Shown: positions 1 to 7,700 of the stretch, piece after piece
Position numbering within the stretch: the first letter of the stretch is position 1
Layout: every line of letters starts with the position of its first letter
Origin: JABFRJ01 sp031409695
GTDB lineage: Bacteria > Pseudomonadota > Alphaproteobacteria > Rhizobiales > Hyphomicrobiaceae
NCBI GenBank assembly: GCA_031409695.1
Contig: JANNXS010000377.1
Location: forward strand, 1-17,744
Direction: 5' to 3'
DNA: 17,744 nt
Notes under the pieces: model-generated
What the model was told of the DNA's origin: nothing
Databases searched by the model: none
The model's input: only the letters and a program-made list of their open reading frames with translations
Translations under genes and position numbers: made by a program

Positions 1-97
1 AAAGACAGATCGGCCTCAGTTAAAGACAGATCGGCCTCAGTTAAAGACAGATCGGCCTCAGTTAAAGACAGATCGGCCTCAGTTAAAGACAGATCGG
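1..97. repeat. Perfect 21-bp tandem direct repeat array
   Basis: Four complete head-to-tail copies of a 21-bp unit (starting AAAGACAGATCGG and ending CCTCAGTT) lie at 1-21, 22-42, 43-63 and 64-84. A fifth copy is broken off after 13 bp at 97. The copies are identical, with no spacers, so this is not a CRISPR array. The unit is two helical turns long and a multiple of three, and two plus-strand frames and one minus-strand frame stay open across it. The array starts exactly at base 1, so its true length is unknown and it may continue upstream. It lies about 80 bp downstream of the dctP stop codon. It could be a variable-number tandem repeat, an iteron-like protein-binding array, or an artefact at a contig end; no replication gene is seen nearby. 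Confidence 0.95.
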
Positions 98-178
98 GTG
101 CTTGTGAACGCCGGATCGGATCAATGGCCCGACCGCGATCGCGACCTTGCGGCCATGATCGCGCAGCCGAGCCGATGC
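98..178. other. Short non-coding gap downstream of dctP
   Basis: This stretch separates the tandem repeat from the dctP stop codon. It contains a 10-bp perfect palindrome (CGCGATCGCG, about 134-143) but no stem followed by a T-run that would make a convincing dctP terminator. No gene is recognised here. The open plus-strand frame through it continues into the antisense of dctP and has no recognisable product. Confidence 0.5.
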
Positions 179-1162
179 TTACTTCTTGAACGCGGCCACG
201 ATAGCCTCGCCTTCGGCGCCGGCCTTTTTCAGCCAACCCGCCGTCAGATCTTCGCCGAACTTCTTCAGGCCGGCCTCAAGAGCCGGGCTCGGCGCTTCAA
301 CCTTCATGCCCTTGGCTTTCAATTCTGTGATGTACCAGCCGGCCTTCTCCTGGGCGATCTTCCAACCGCGCTCCTCGGAGTCCTTCCCGGCTTTCACAAG
401 CGCGTCCTGCTGATCCTTCGGCAACGCGTCGAAGGCGGCCTTGTTCACGAACGTGATGTTCTTGGGGATCCAGGCCTGGGTGTCGTACCAATGGGTGAGC
501 GATTCCCAGACCTTGCTGTCGTAGCCGGTTGAACCTGATGACACGAAGCTGTCGACGACGCCGGTCGCGAGCGCTTGCGGCAGTTCGGCGGCCTGGATTG
601 TCACAGGCTGTGCACCAGCGAGTTCAGCAATGCGCGAGGTGCCGGCATTGTACGAGCGCCACTTGAGGCCCTTCATGTCATCGACCGATTTGAGCTCCTT
701 CTTGGTGTAGATGCCCTGCGGTCCCCACGGCACGACCTTGATGATCATCAGGCCCTGGGAGGCGAGTTTTTTCTCGACCGCAGGCCTAGAGGCATCCCAC
801 AGCTTCTTTGCGTCGGGAAAGCTGGTTGCCAGGAACGGCACGACGTCGATGCCGAACACGGGGTCTTCGTTCTCATGGATAGAGATCAGGACTTCGCCGA
901 TCTGGGCCTGGCCCGTCGCAACCGCACGTTTGATCTCCGGCGCTTTAAAGAGCGAGGCTGCGCCGTGGACGGTGATCGAGAGCTTGCCGCCAGTTGCAGC
1001 TTCCACGTCCTTGGCGAACTGGACGAGGTTTTCCGTGTGGTAGTTGCCGTTGGCGTAGGCTGCCGGCAGGTTCCACTTGGTCTGCTGCGCAGTAGCGGTT
1101 CCAGCGGCCAGTGGCAGCGCGCCGATGGCGGCAAGCCCGGCAATAAGATGGCGGCGACGCAT
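179..1162 (-). CDS. dctP: TRAP transporter substrate-binding protein, DctP family
   Basis: This encodes a periplasmic solute-binding protein of a tripartite ATP-independent periplasmic (TRAP) transporter, which delivers a carboxylate-type substrate to the DctQ/DctM membrane complex. The 327-residue product has an N-terminal signal peptide (MRRRHLIAG, then a hydrophobic stretch and a likely cut after ATA at about residue 25). The arginine pair before the hydrophobic stretch leaves Tat export possible. The family core is visible at about 163-205: a KGLKWRS motif whose Arg169 is in the position that usually pairs with the substrate carboxylate, then GAQPV and an ALATGVVDS segment. The start at 1162 was preferred to an in-frame start at 1213 because GGAGA (1172-1176) lies 9 nt upstream and the signal peptide then begins correctly. 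It is separated from dctQM by a gene on the other strand, so it probably has its own promoter in 1163-1522. The substrate is unknown. Confidence 0.93.
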   Translation of the reverse strand: MRRRHLIAGLAAIGALPLAAGTATAQQTKWNLPAAYANGNYHTENLVQFAKDVEAATGGKLSITVHGAASLFKAPEIKRAVATGQAQIGEVLISIHENEDPVFGIDVVPFLATSFPDAKKLWDASRPAVEKKLASQGLMIIKVVPWGPQGIYTKKELKSVDDMKGLKWRSYNAGTSRIAELAGAQPVTIQAAELPQALATGVVDSFVSSGSTGYDSKVWESLTHWYDTQAWIPKNITFVNKAAFDALPKDQQDALVKAGKDSEERGWKIAQEKAGWYITELKAKGMKVEAPSPALEAGLKKFGEDLTAGWLKKAGAEGEAIVAAFKK

Positions 1163-1465
1163 GTTCGAGTGTCTCCAGAATGACGAACGCTTCCCTGAGC
1201 GTGCGGCGATCATAGCGACGCGCGGTGCGAATGGCTATCTGGGGGGTGCGGATTGCCGTCAGGGCGCGGAGAGCACGCCATTGATCCTGGCAACAGGTCC
1301 ACCACTGTTGCAAGAATTTCCGATACGGGCAGTCCAGGCAGTAAGACTTTGGCGAAGTCGCAGAGTCATGCTGTCATGTCGAGGCACGCAAGCAAGTTGG
1401 CATGTAATGGTGGGTGTCCCAAGTTTGGCGTCGCCAGTTTAGCCCGCCGCGATCGCAATGCTCCC

Positions 1466-1494
1466 TTGCACCGCGCCGCAAGTTCGACTGTATT
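1466..1494 (+). promoter_or_regulatory. Weak candidate sigma70-type promoter for the CHAP gene
   Basis: TTGCAC (1466-1471) and TGTATT (1489-1494) are separated by 17 bp. Each matches its consensus only partly (3/6 and 4/6). The position would give a leader of about 20 nt before the Shine-Dalgarno-supported GTG start at 1523. This is a prediction from spacing and partial consensus only. Confidence 0.25.
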
Positions 1495-1511
1495 GGGCGA
1501 ACCAGCATTCC

Positions 1512-1516
1512 GGGAG
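1512..1516 (+). promoter_or_regulatory. Ribosome binding site that fixes the CHAP gene start
   Basis: GGGAG lies 6 nt before the GTG at 1523 and 18 nt before the next in-frame ATG at 1535. The spacing favours the GTG start, which also gives the signal peptide a basic N-region (His-Arg). Confidence 0.6.
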
Positions 1517-1522
1517 TTCCTC

Positions 1523-2533
1523 GTGCATCGGTTTATGATTGTTTCCGTGGCCTTGGTCGCCCTCCTGGTACCAAGCGCCGCGCGCGCTCAGAGTTGTGAG
1601 CATATCCGAGCGCAGATGAATGCCATTGCGGCAAACGCAAGTTGGGCCGATCTGGCGCGCCTTCAGCAGCTTCAATCGCAGTACTACGCCTGCCAACAAG
1701 GCAAGCCGAAACAGCCGGCGGGCCCGCCGCCCGGTGTCAAGACGTTCGAGTCTACGCACCAAGAGATGGCCAGGAAAAACAACTACTGCGGTACCGACGG
1801 TACGAACACTTACTACTGCCCAAAGGGCCGCGCGTGCATTACGGGCCAACTCGGTAAATGTACCCCGGCCAAGGCTGCGGCGCCGAAGCCGACTGAGGCG
1901 CAGGCAGCGTCCGCTGCCGACAAGATCAAGGCTGAACAAGCCAAGGCGTCAGCGACGGCTACAGAAAAAGTCTCGAACTTGTCGGTTGCGGCGGGATTGG
2001 TCGCCAGTGTGTCGAAGTTCACCGAACTGGGGACCAAGACGCAGGCTGCGGTTCCGGCAACGTCATCGGCCGGCTTCAAGGGATGGACGCGTGAGGCGGA
2101 AAGGAACAAGGAAGTCCCGGACGGCCGTGGCTACTGCACAGACTATGCACGTTCAGTTTGGGAGAAGGTGACAGGCAACCCCCTGCCAGACGGCATGGGC
2201 GATGCTGGCAAGTGGTATGAGAATGCACAAGCGAAGGGCCTCAAGACAGCTTCGGCGGTTGATATCGACAAAGTGCCGCCGGGATCCGTTGCCGTCTGGA
2301 GCGATGGCAATCTCGGCCACGTGGCCGTCGTGGTGAGCAACGACGGTAAGGCGCTGAAGGTTACCGAAGCGAACTGGGGGCCGTTGCGCGGCGACGCAAA
2401 CGACTTCGAGAAGAAGAACGCCATCACTCAGAAGTTCAACCAGCACGACGAAACGTCGCTGCCCTACGCCACGGCGCGTGAGAGGGGTAGCAAGACGAAG
2501 TATAAGCTCATCGGCTTCGTGCTGCCAGAATAG
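1523..2533 (+). CDS. Secreted Cys-rich CHAP-domain protein (putative peptidoglycan amidase/peptidase)
   Basis: The 336-residue product starts at GTG 1523. Residues 1-22 form a signal peptide ending ARA, with no lipobox, so the protein is probably periplasmic or secreted. The mature N-terminal part has six cysteines (25, 57, 89, 99, 105, 113), an even number suited to disulphides. It is followed by an Ala/Lys/Glu-rich linker (about 115-165). The C-terminal 130 residues match the CHAP fold (NlpC/P60-like amidohydrolase/endopeptidase): YCTDYAR with catalytic Cys205, PPGSVAVW, GHVAVV with His266, and EANW with Asn284. CHAP domains usually cleave peptidoglycan amide bonds or polyamine conjugates; which applies here is not visible. 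The gene lies on the opposite strand between dctM and dctP and looks like an insertion into a TRAP locus. No immunity or phage lysis partner is seen. Domain assignment is fairly sure; biological role is not. Confidence 0.85.
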   Translation: MHRFMIVSVALVALLVPSAARAQSCEHIRAQMNAIAANASWADLARLQQLQSQYYACQQGKPKQPAGPPPGVKTFESTHQEMARKNNYCGTDGTNTYYCPKGRACITGQLGKCTPAKAAAPKPTEAQAASAADKIKAEQAKASATATEKVSNLSVAAGLVASVSKFTELGTKTQAAVPATSSAGFKGWTREAERNKEVPDGRGYCTDYARSVWEKVTGNPLPDGMGDAGKWYENAQAKGLKTASAVDIDKVPPGSVAVWSDGNLGHVAVVVSNDGKALKVTEANWGPLRGDANDFEKKNAITQKFNQHDETSLPYATARERGSKTKYKLIGFVLPE

Positions 2534-2598
2534 CTATCGGATAGGCATTGTCTTAAATTTGGCGACGTGCCCGGAAAGGCGTTCTGTTCGTGGATTGG

Positions 2599-2628
2599 CG
2601 AGTAAATTCGAGTAATTCGGGCGAGTAA
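2599..2628 (+). repeat. Three short CGAGTAA direct repeats
   Basis: CGAGTAA occurs at 2599-2605, 2609-2615 and 2622-2628 in the gap between the convergent CHAP and dctM genes. The spacing is uneven (10 and 13 bp). The repeat is real, but no function can be assigned. It may be a remnant of local slippage or a small binding-site cluster. Confidence 0.5.
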
Positions 2629-2670
2629 TCCGGGACGGTCACCATTTATCGCCTGACCTTATATGGAAAC

Positions 2671-2685
2671 TGGGGGATGCCCCCA
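2671..2685. terminator. Candidate terminator hairpin between convergent genes
   Basis: TGGGGG and CCCCCA flank a 3-nt loop (ATG), giving a perfect 6-bp, mostly G:C stem 16 bp beyond the dctM stop codon. It could end dctQM transcription on the minus strand, where only a short GTTT follows, and possibly CHAP transcription on the plus strand. There is no long T-run, so strength is uncertain. Confidence 0.4.
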
Positions 2686-2701
2686 ATTCCCTCCCCGCCC
2701 C

Positions 2702-4024
2702 TCACCTCACCCGCGGTTTTTCCGGAAACGCCAGATCGGGCAGGATCGTCACGATCTGCGGGAACACCGTAATCAGCGCAACGGCCACCGCCAGCAAAAA
2801 GAAGAACGGCAGCGCCGCGCGCGCGACGGTCATACTGTCCTTGCCGCTCATGGTCTGTAGCACGAACAGATTGAAGCCAACCGGTGGTGAGACTTCCGCC
2901 ATTTCGATCAGAAGGATCAGGAAGATTCCAAACCAGATCAGATCGAAACCAGCTTTTTGAACCATCGGCAGGACGACTGTGGTCGTCAAGACGATCATCG
3001 ATATACCGTCTAGAGCTGTGCCGAGCACCATGTACATCAACGTCAGTGCCGCAATCAGCATGAACGGCGACAGGCCGAAGCTATCGACCCAGTTGGCCAA
3101 CGCCAGAGGGATGCCCGTGTAGGCCATCGACGTCGACATGAACGACGCACCCGCCAGTATCAACATGATCATCGATGTCACGCGGATCGTGCCCATTACG
3201 CTGGCCGAAAAATTCCCCCAGGTGAGCGCATTCGACCACCAGGCAATGGCAAATGATCCAAGGACGCCCCACGCCGCGCACTCCGTGGCCGTCGCCCAGC
3301 CGAGGATGAGCGCCAAAAAGATAAACACGATCAGCAGACCGCATGGAATGAGATTGGCGCTCTCACGCATTTTGGCGCGAAAAGACATTTTCGGTTCGCG
3401 CGGGGGCTGCTTTTCAGGCGTCAGCAGAGCCCAGACAATAATATAACCCGAGTATAGCACCATGACCAGCAATCCCGGCAGGAAGCCAGCCAGGAACAGT
3501 TTGATGATCGAGACCTCGGCTGCAACCGCATAGACGACCATGGTGATCGACGGCGGTATAAGGATGCCAAGGGTACCGGCGCCAGCCAGCGAGCCGAGGC
3601 TGACCATGTCGTCGTAGCCGCGCTTTTTCAGTTCCGGCAGCGCGATTTTTGCGATCGTCGCACAGGTGGCAGCCGATGATCCCGACACCGAGCCAAAGAC
3701 GCCGGACGCAACGACGTTCACGTGCATCAGGCGTCCCGGTAGCCAGTTCAGCCATGGCGATAAGCCACGGAACATTTCTTCCGATAATTTCGTCCGGAAC
3801 AGGATTTCGCCCATCCAGATGAACAGTGGCAACGCTGCCAGCTCCCACGAGGCAGCGTTGCCCCAGATCTTGGTCGCAAGCACATCGCCCGGCGAGGGGA
3901 CGCCGGGCACGAACAACATGCCAACCCAGCCAACGGCAATCAGCGCGATGGCGATCCAGACGCCACCGGCAAGCAGGAGACACAGAACCAGCAGGAGCAG
4001 GCCCGAAATCGAGATAAGATCCAT
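2702..4024 (-). CDS. dctM: TRAP transporter large permease, DctM family
   Basis: This is the large membrane subunit of a TRAP transporter, which carries substrate transport driven by an ion gradient. The product of about 440 residues is the usual DctM length. It is almost wholly hydrophobic with about a dozen membrane segments. Family signatures include the early GVPSPGDVLATKIW region, GVFGSVSGSSAATCATIAKIA, and ILIPPSITMVVYA (the conserved PPS turn), with ALDGISMIVLTTTVVLPM and EMAEVSPPVGFNLFVLQ nearer the C-terminus. The ATG at 4024 is 4 nt after the dctQ stop. A GTG at 4039, overlapping dctQ by 11 nt, is also open and adds five residues; neither has a strong ribosome binding site. It is co-transcribed with dctQ, and dctP lies downstream on the same strand beyond an oppositely oriented gene. 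Confidence 0.94.
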   Translation of the reverse strand: MDLISISGLLLLVLCLLLAGGVWIAIALIAVGWVGMLFVPGVPSPGDVLATKIWGNAASWELAALPLFIWMGEILFRTKLSEEMFRGLSPWLNWLPGRLMHVNVVASGVFGSVSGSSAATCATIAKIALPELKKRGYDDMVSLGSLAGAGTLGILIPPSITMVVYAVAAEVSIIKLFLAGFLPGLLVMVLYSGYIIVWALLTPEKQPPREPKMSFRAKMRESANLIPCGLLIVFIFLALILGWATATECAAWGVLGSFAIAWWSNALTWGNFSASVMGTIRVTSMIMLILAGASFMSTSMAYTGIPLALANWVDSFGLSPFMLIAALTLMYMVLGTALDGISMIVLTTTVVLPMVQKAGFDLIWFGIFLILLIEMAEVSPPVGFNLFVLQTMSGKDSMTVARAALPFFFLLAVAVALITVFPQIVTILPDLAFPEKPRVR

Positions 4025-4028
4025 GGTT

Positions 4029-4571
4029 TCAAACCGCACTCGCTATCGCGCGCTCGATCGCCTCTTCGGCGGTCTTTGGCGGCTCTTTTTCATACCGAGG
4101 CTTGTTGCCGCGAAGCACGTGGATGAGTTCATCGACGAAAGCGATGGTCAAGATAACGAGGCCACCGGCAAAGCCCAATTGCGGGATCCAGAGGGGAATG
4201 GCGAGCACGCCGTTGGCCAGATCATTGAGCCGGTAGCTGTCGTAGACGAGCTTGCATGCAAACCACGTGAAATAGCCGACGAAGGTTGTGCCAAGTACCA
4301 GGGACACGAGTTCTATCACGTGTCGGGACCGCCCTGTGAACAGGTCGATCAGCAATCCGACACGGATCATTTCCCCTTGCTTAAACGTGTAGGCGAGACC
4401 GAGGAACGCGCACGCAGCCATGGCCCAGGCCGCGAATTCATCGCCAGCGGGGATGTTCAGGCCGAACTTGCGTCCAGCTGACATGACCATCATGAGTACG
4501 AAAATGACGACGAGGAAAAAACCTGCAGCAATCCCAGACGTGAGATAAAGTCGATCGAGCGCCGTCCGCAT
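4029..4571 (-). CDS. dctQ: TRAP transporter small permease, DctQ family
   Basis: This is the small membrane subunit of the TRAP transporter, pairing with DctM. The 180-residue product has four predicted membrane helices at about 10-30, 46-63, 88-108 and 131-152, with a charged C-terminal tail rich in Glu and Lys. The first-loop to helix-2 region (GDEFAAWAMAACAFLGLAYT, then GEMIRVGLL) is typical of the family. The ATG at 4571 is chosen over an upstream in-frame start at 4637 because GGGG lies 5 nt before it, and the upstream extension is Arg/Gly-rich with no membrane segment. It is the first gene of the dctQM pair; its promoter presumably lies in the 190-bp gap after glutamate dehydrogenase unless the genes are read through. 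Confidence 0.92.
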   Translation of the reverse strand: MRTALDRLYLTSGIAAGFFLVVIFVLMMVMSAGRKFGLNIPAGDEFAAWAMAACAFLGLAYTFKQGEMIRVGLLIDLFTGRSRHVIELVSLVLGTTFVGYFTWFACKLVYDSYRLNDLANGVLAIPLWIPQLGFAGGLVILTIAFVDELIHVLRGNKPRYEKEPPKTAEEAIERAIASAV

Positions 4572-4710
4572 GTGTTCCCCGTCTCCCCCGCGGCCGACGA
4601 GTGGCAGGCGCGATCGAGGCACTGTGCACGCAACCAACCATGGCTGTCCAGGCAGGAAGGCGTGCGCGACGCGACATCGTCAAAGCGTCGCGGATTCATG
4701 TGAGCGTCGT

Positions 4711-4754
4711 CCTGGCGGCGCTGGAAAAACTGGACAAGTGGTGCTGCCGCCAGG
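4711..4754. repeat. 9-bp perfect inverted repeat just downstream of the glutamate dehydrogenase gene
   Basis: CCTGGCGGC (4711-4719) and GCCGCCAGG (4746-4754) form a perfect 9-bp stem around a 26-nt loop. The stem begins 7 nt beyond the stop codon of the minus-strand glutamate dehydrogenase gene. There is no T-run after it, so it is not a standard intrinsic terminator. It could protect the transcript 3' end or attenuate read-through to dctQM. Chance is possible but less likely at this position. Confidence 0.6.
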
Positions 4755-4761
4755 TGGTTCG

Positions 4762-7700
4762 TCAGGTGTCTTTACCCACAGCGCCAAGTCGGGACGCGGC
4801 GACAACCAACCGTGAGATCGAAATACCCTCGTCAGCTGCGAGCCGCGCGAGCAACGCCTTTGCGTCATCGAGGCCGGCGGGCTTAACACCGGAAACGAGC
4901 GTTGACCGCGTAAGCCGCGCGTGCGCTGAGCCGAGTTGCTGCAAGGCTTCGGCAAGCGCGATGGCGTCAAAATCGTCGGTCGATTGCAGGGCCTGTGCCT
5001 TGGCCTTGATGGTCGGTAGGTGAAGCTCATCGCCAAGAGAGAGATGCGCGGTTGTAACCTCTGCGGCAGACCGTTTCATGGCCCCCGCCAATCGATCGAT
5101 CGCCGTCACATCGGCAAGCGTCGGCAAGCGCGCGATTTGCACCGCCGCGTCGTGCGGCACGCGCTTCGCCGTGAGTTCAGCCACACGTGCGGCAATGGTC
5201 GGCTGCATGGCGGGCGGCAACGCGCGCGCAAGGGCACCGGCCGTCTCGTGCAGCGTGCGCGTGGTGCTGCCAAGATCCGTAAGCACACGCCGATCATGGA
5301 CGAGATCGCGTACGACGGCGCGTAAGGTGCGCTGGATCGTGAGGTACAGATCGAGCTGCATGGATCCCGCAACGGTGTTGTCGAGCGCGTCGATGCAGGC
5401 ACGCAAGCCCGTAAAACCAAGCGCACTTTCTGCGGCCAGATAAGCGACGACGACGTCGGCTGTCGAACACCCCGTCTCGGTCGCCAGCATATTTGGAAAC
5501 GCGGATCCAAGATGATTGATCGCCGCGTTGGTCAGAGCTGTCGCAATAATCTCGCGGCGCAAGCGATGGGTTTCCACATCGCGGGTATAGGTCGCTGAAA
5601 GGTTTGACGGCATGTACATCGTCAGGCGTGGCGCCGTCTCAGTGAGATCTGGAACGTGACTTGCGATCAGGTCGTCGGTGAGCGCAATCTTTGCATAGCT
5701 AAGCAAGACGGCAAGTTCAGGTCTCGTCAGCGGGCGTCCGGCTTTCTGGCGCGCTGCGAGTTCCGTATCGCGGGGCAGGACCTCGAGACGGCGATCCAAT
5801 AGGCCGCGCGTTTCGAGCGCCTGCATCAGGCGCATCTGCTCGCGTGTTTCGGTGGCCGATTGCCGTTCAGCGAGGCTCAACGCAAGTGATTGGCCGATGT
5901 TGTTCGCAAGGCAACGTGCCGCCACGTCGTCCGTCATGGTGGCCAAAAAAGCAGCCCGCGCCGGGCCGGAAAGTTCTCCCGAGCGATCGGCGCGTCCGAG
6001 TGTGATCTTGATGTTTACTTCGACGTCGGAGGAGTTGACGCCGGCTGAGTTGTCGATGAAGTCCGTGTTCAGGCGAACACCGCGCTCGGCGAGTTCGACA
6101 CGGCTGCGCTGGGTCAAACCCAGGTTTGCGCCTTCGCCAATCACCTTGGCGCCGAGTTCGGCCGCTGTAACTCGAACTGTATCGTTGGCCCGATCGCCGA
6201 CCTGATCATCGGCCTCAGCCGCGCCGCGCACATAGGTGCCGATGCCGCCAAACCAGCACAGGTCAGCCTCACACTTGAGTATCGCTCGCATGATCTCGGC
6301 AGGTGTTGCTGTATCAGGTTCCAAACGCAGCAGCGTTCGCATCTCTGCCGTCAACGGGATCGATTTTGCCGCGCGCGGGAAAACCCCACCGCCACTTGAT
6401 ATTTTCAGCCGGTCGTAGTCCTGCCAACTGGAGCGTGGAAGATCAAACAAGCGCTTGCGTTCGGCAAAGCTCGACGTCGCGTCTGGATCGGGATCAAGGA
6501 AGATGTCGCGGTGATCGAAGGCCGCGATGAGGCGGATAGCGGGCGACAGCAGCATGCCATTGCCAAACACGTCGCCGGACATGTCGCCAACGCCAACGAC
6601 GCGGAACGGCCTCACCTGAATGTCCCAATCCATTTCGCGGAAGTGCCGCTTGACGCATTCCCACGCGCCGCGCGCGGTGATGGCCATTTTCTTGTGATCA
6701 TAACCGACGGAGCCGCCAGAGGCGAAGGCATCACCGAGCCAATGGCCGCGCTCGGCTGAGATTGCATTGGCAAAGTCGGAGAATGTCGCCGTGCCCTTGT
6801 CTGCGGCGACCACCAGATAGGGGTCATCGCCATCGTGGCGCACAACATCCTTCGGCGGCACGATCACCCCGTCGACGATGTTGTCGGTCACATCAAGTAG
6901 CGCCCCGATGAACAGGCGGTAGGCAGCGATGCCTTCCTTCATGATGCCGTCGCGTGTGGCGATGCGCGGTAGCTGTTTTGGCAGGAAACCGCCCTTGGCT
7001 CCGGACGGCACGATGACGGCATTTTTCACCAACTGTGCTTTCACCAGACCAAGCACCTCGGTGCGGAAATCCTGTGCGCGATCGGACCAGCGCAAGCCGC
7101 CGCGCGCGACGGCCGCAAAACGCATGTGTACGCCCTCAACGCGCGGAGAATAGACCCAGATCTCCCGATAGGGCCGCGGCGCGGGCGCGCTATCGATGCG
7201 TCTCGGTTCGACCTTCAAGGCGAGCGTTTCGAGCAGATTTCCGTCCGCATCGCGCAGATAGAAGTTTGTTCGCACTGTTGCGTCCATGACAGACAACAAG
7301 AGACGGAGAATGCGGTCTTCATCCGCGCTTGCAATGGCGCCAAGCGCACCGTCGATGCGTGCGCGCACCGGCACCGCTGCGGCCATGCGCGCTGCGAGGT
7401 CTTCGGGGCTGCGTCTCGGATCGAAGCGAAGGTGGAACAACTCGATCAGATCGCGAATGACGCCCGCATGCCGCAAGAGCGTTTCGGCAATATAGCGCAC
7501 GCCAAATGGGGCGTTCAATTGGCGCAGATAACTTGCGTTGGCACGCATCAACATCGCCTCGCGCCAGTTCGCGCCAGCCGCCACGATCAGCCGATTGAAC
7601 GCATCGCTTTCGGCTGTGCCGGCAACGACCGAGCGGAAGGCGTCTTCGAGGCGATCATCATGCTGGGCGAGATCAAGCGGAGCGCCGTCCGCCGTCTCAA

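Larger units (their letters stand above)
1163..1522. other. 360-bp divergent intergenic region between dctP and the CHAP gene
   Basis: The region separates two divergently transcribed genes and should carry promoters for both. An open plus-strand frame runs through it from 1253 in phase with the CHAP gene. Its translation (many Ser, Arg and Ala residues, no domain) sits in front of a clear signal peptide, so it is probably not translated. A weak promoter candidate for the CHAP gene is listed separately. I see no clear dctP promoter, RNA gene or strong hairpin. Confidence 0.6.

Noticed and set aside
1..97. CRISPR array or plasmid replication iterons
   Set aside because: The repeats are head to tail without spacers, which excludes CRISPR. 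No replication initiator gene or AT-rich origin is visible, so an iteron origin is unsupported.
134..143. CGCGATCGCG palindrome as a dctP terminator
   Set aside because: The palindrome has no loop and no following T-run. Such GATC-centred palindromes are common in GC-rich DNA.
98..532. Plus-strand 144-residue open frame near the left edge
   Set aside because: It lies mostly antisense to dctP, which has strong family motifs and a signal peptide. It has no recognisable domain or ribosome binding site.
1359..1380. GTCATG direct repeat in the dctP-CHAP intergenic region
   Set aside because: Only two 6-bp copies occur, with no symmetry and no useful position relative to a promoter, so chance is likely.
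1253..1522. Upstream extension of the CHAP gene
   Set aside because: The extension would place about 90 low-complexity residues before an obvious signal peptide, and GGGAG points to the GTG at 1523.
3666..4481. Plus-strand 271-residue open frame antisense to dctM and dctQ
   Set aside because: It is a shadow of two well-supported membrane protein genes, a common effect in GC-rich DNA, and shows no domain.
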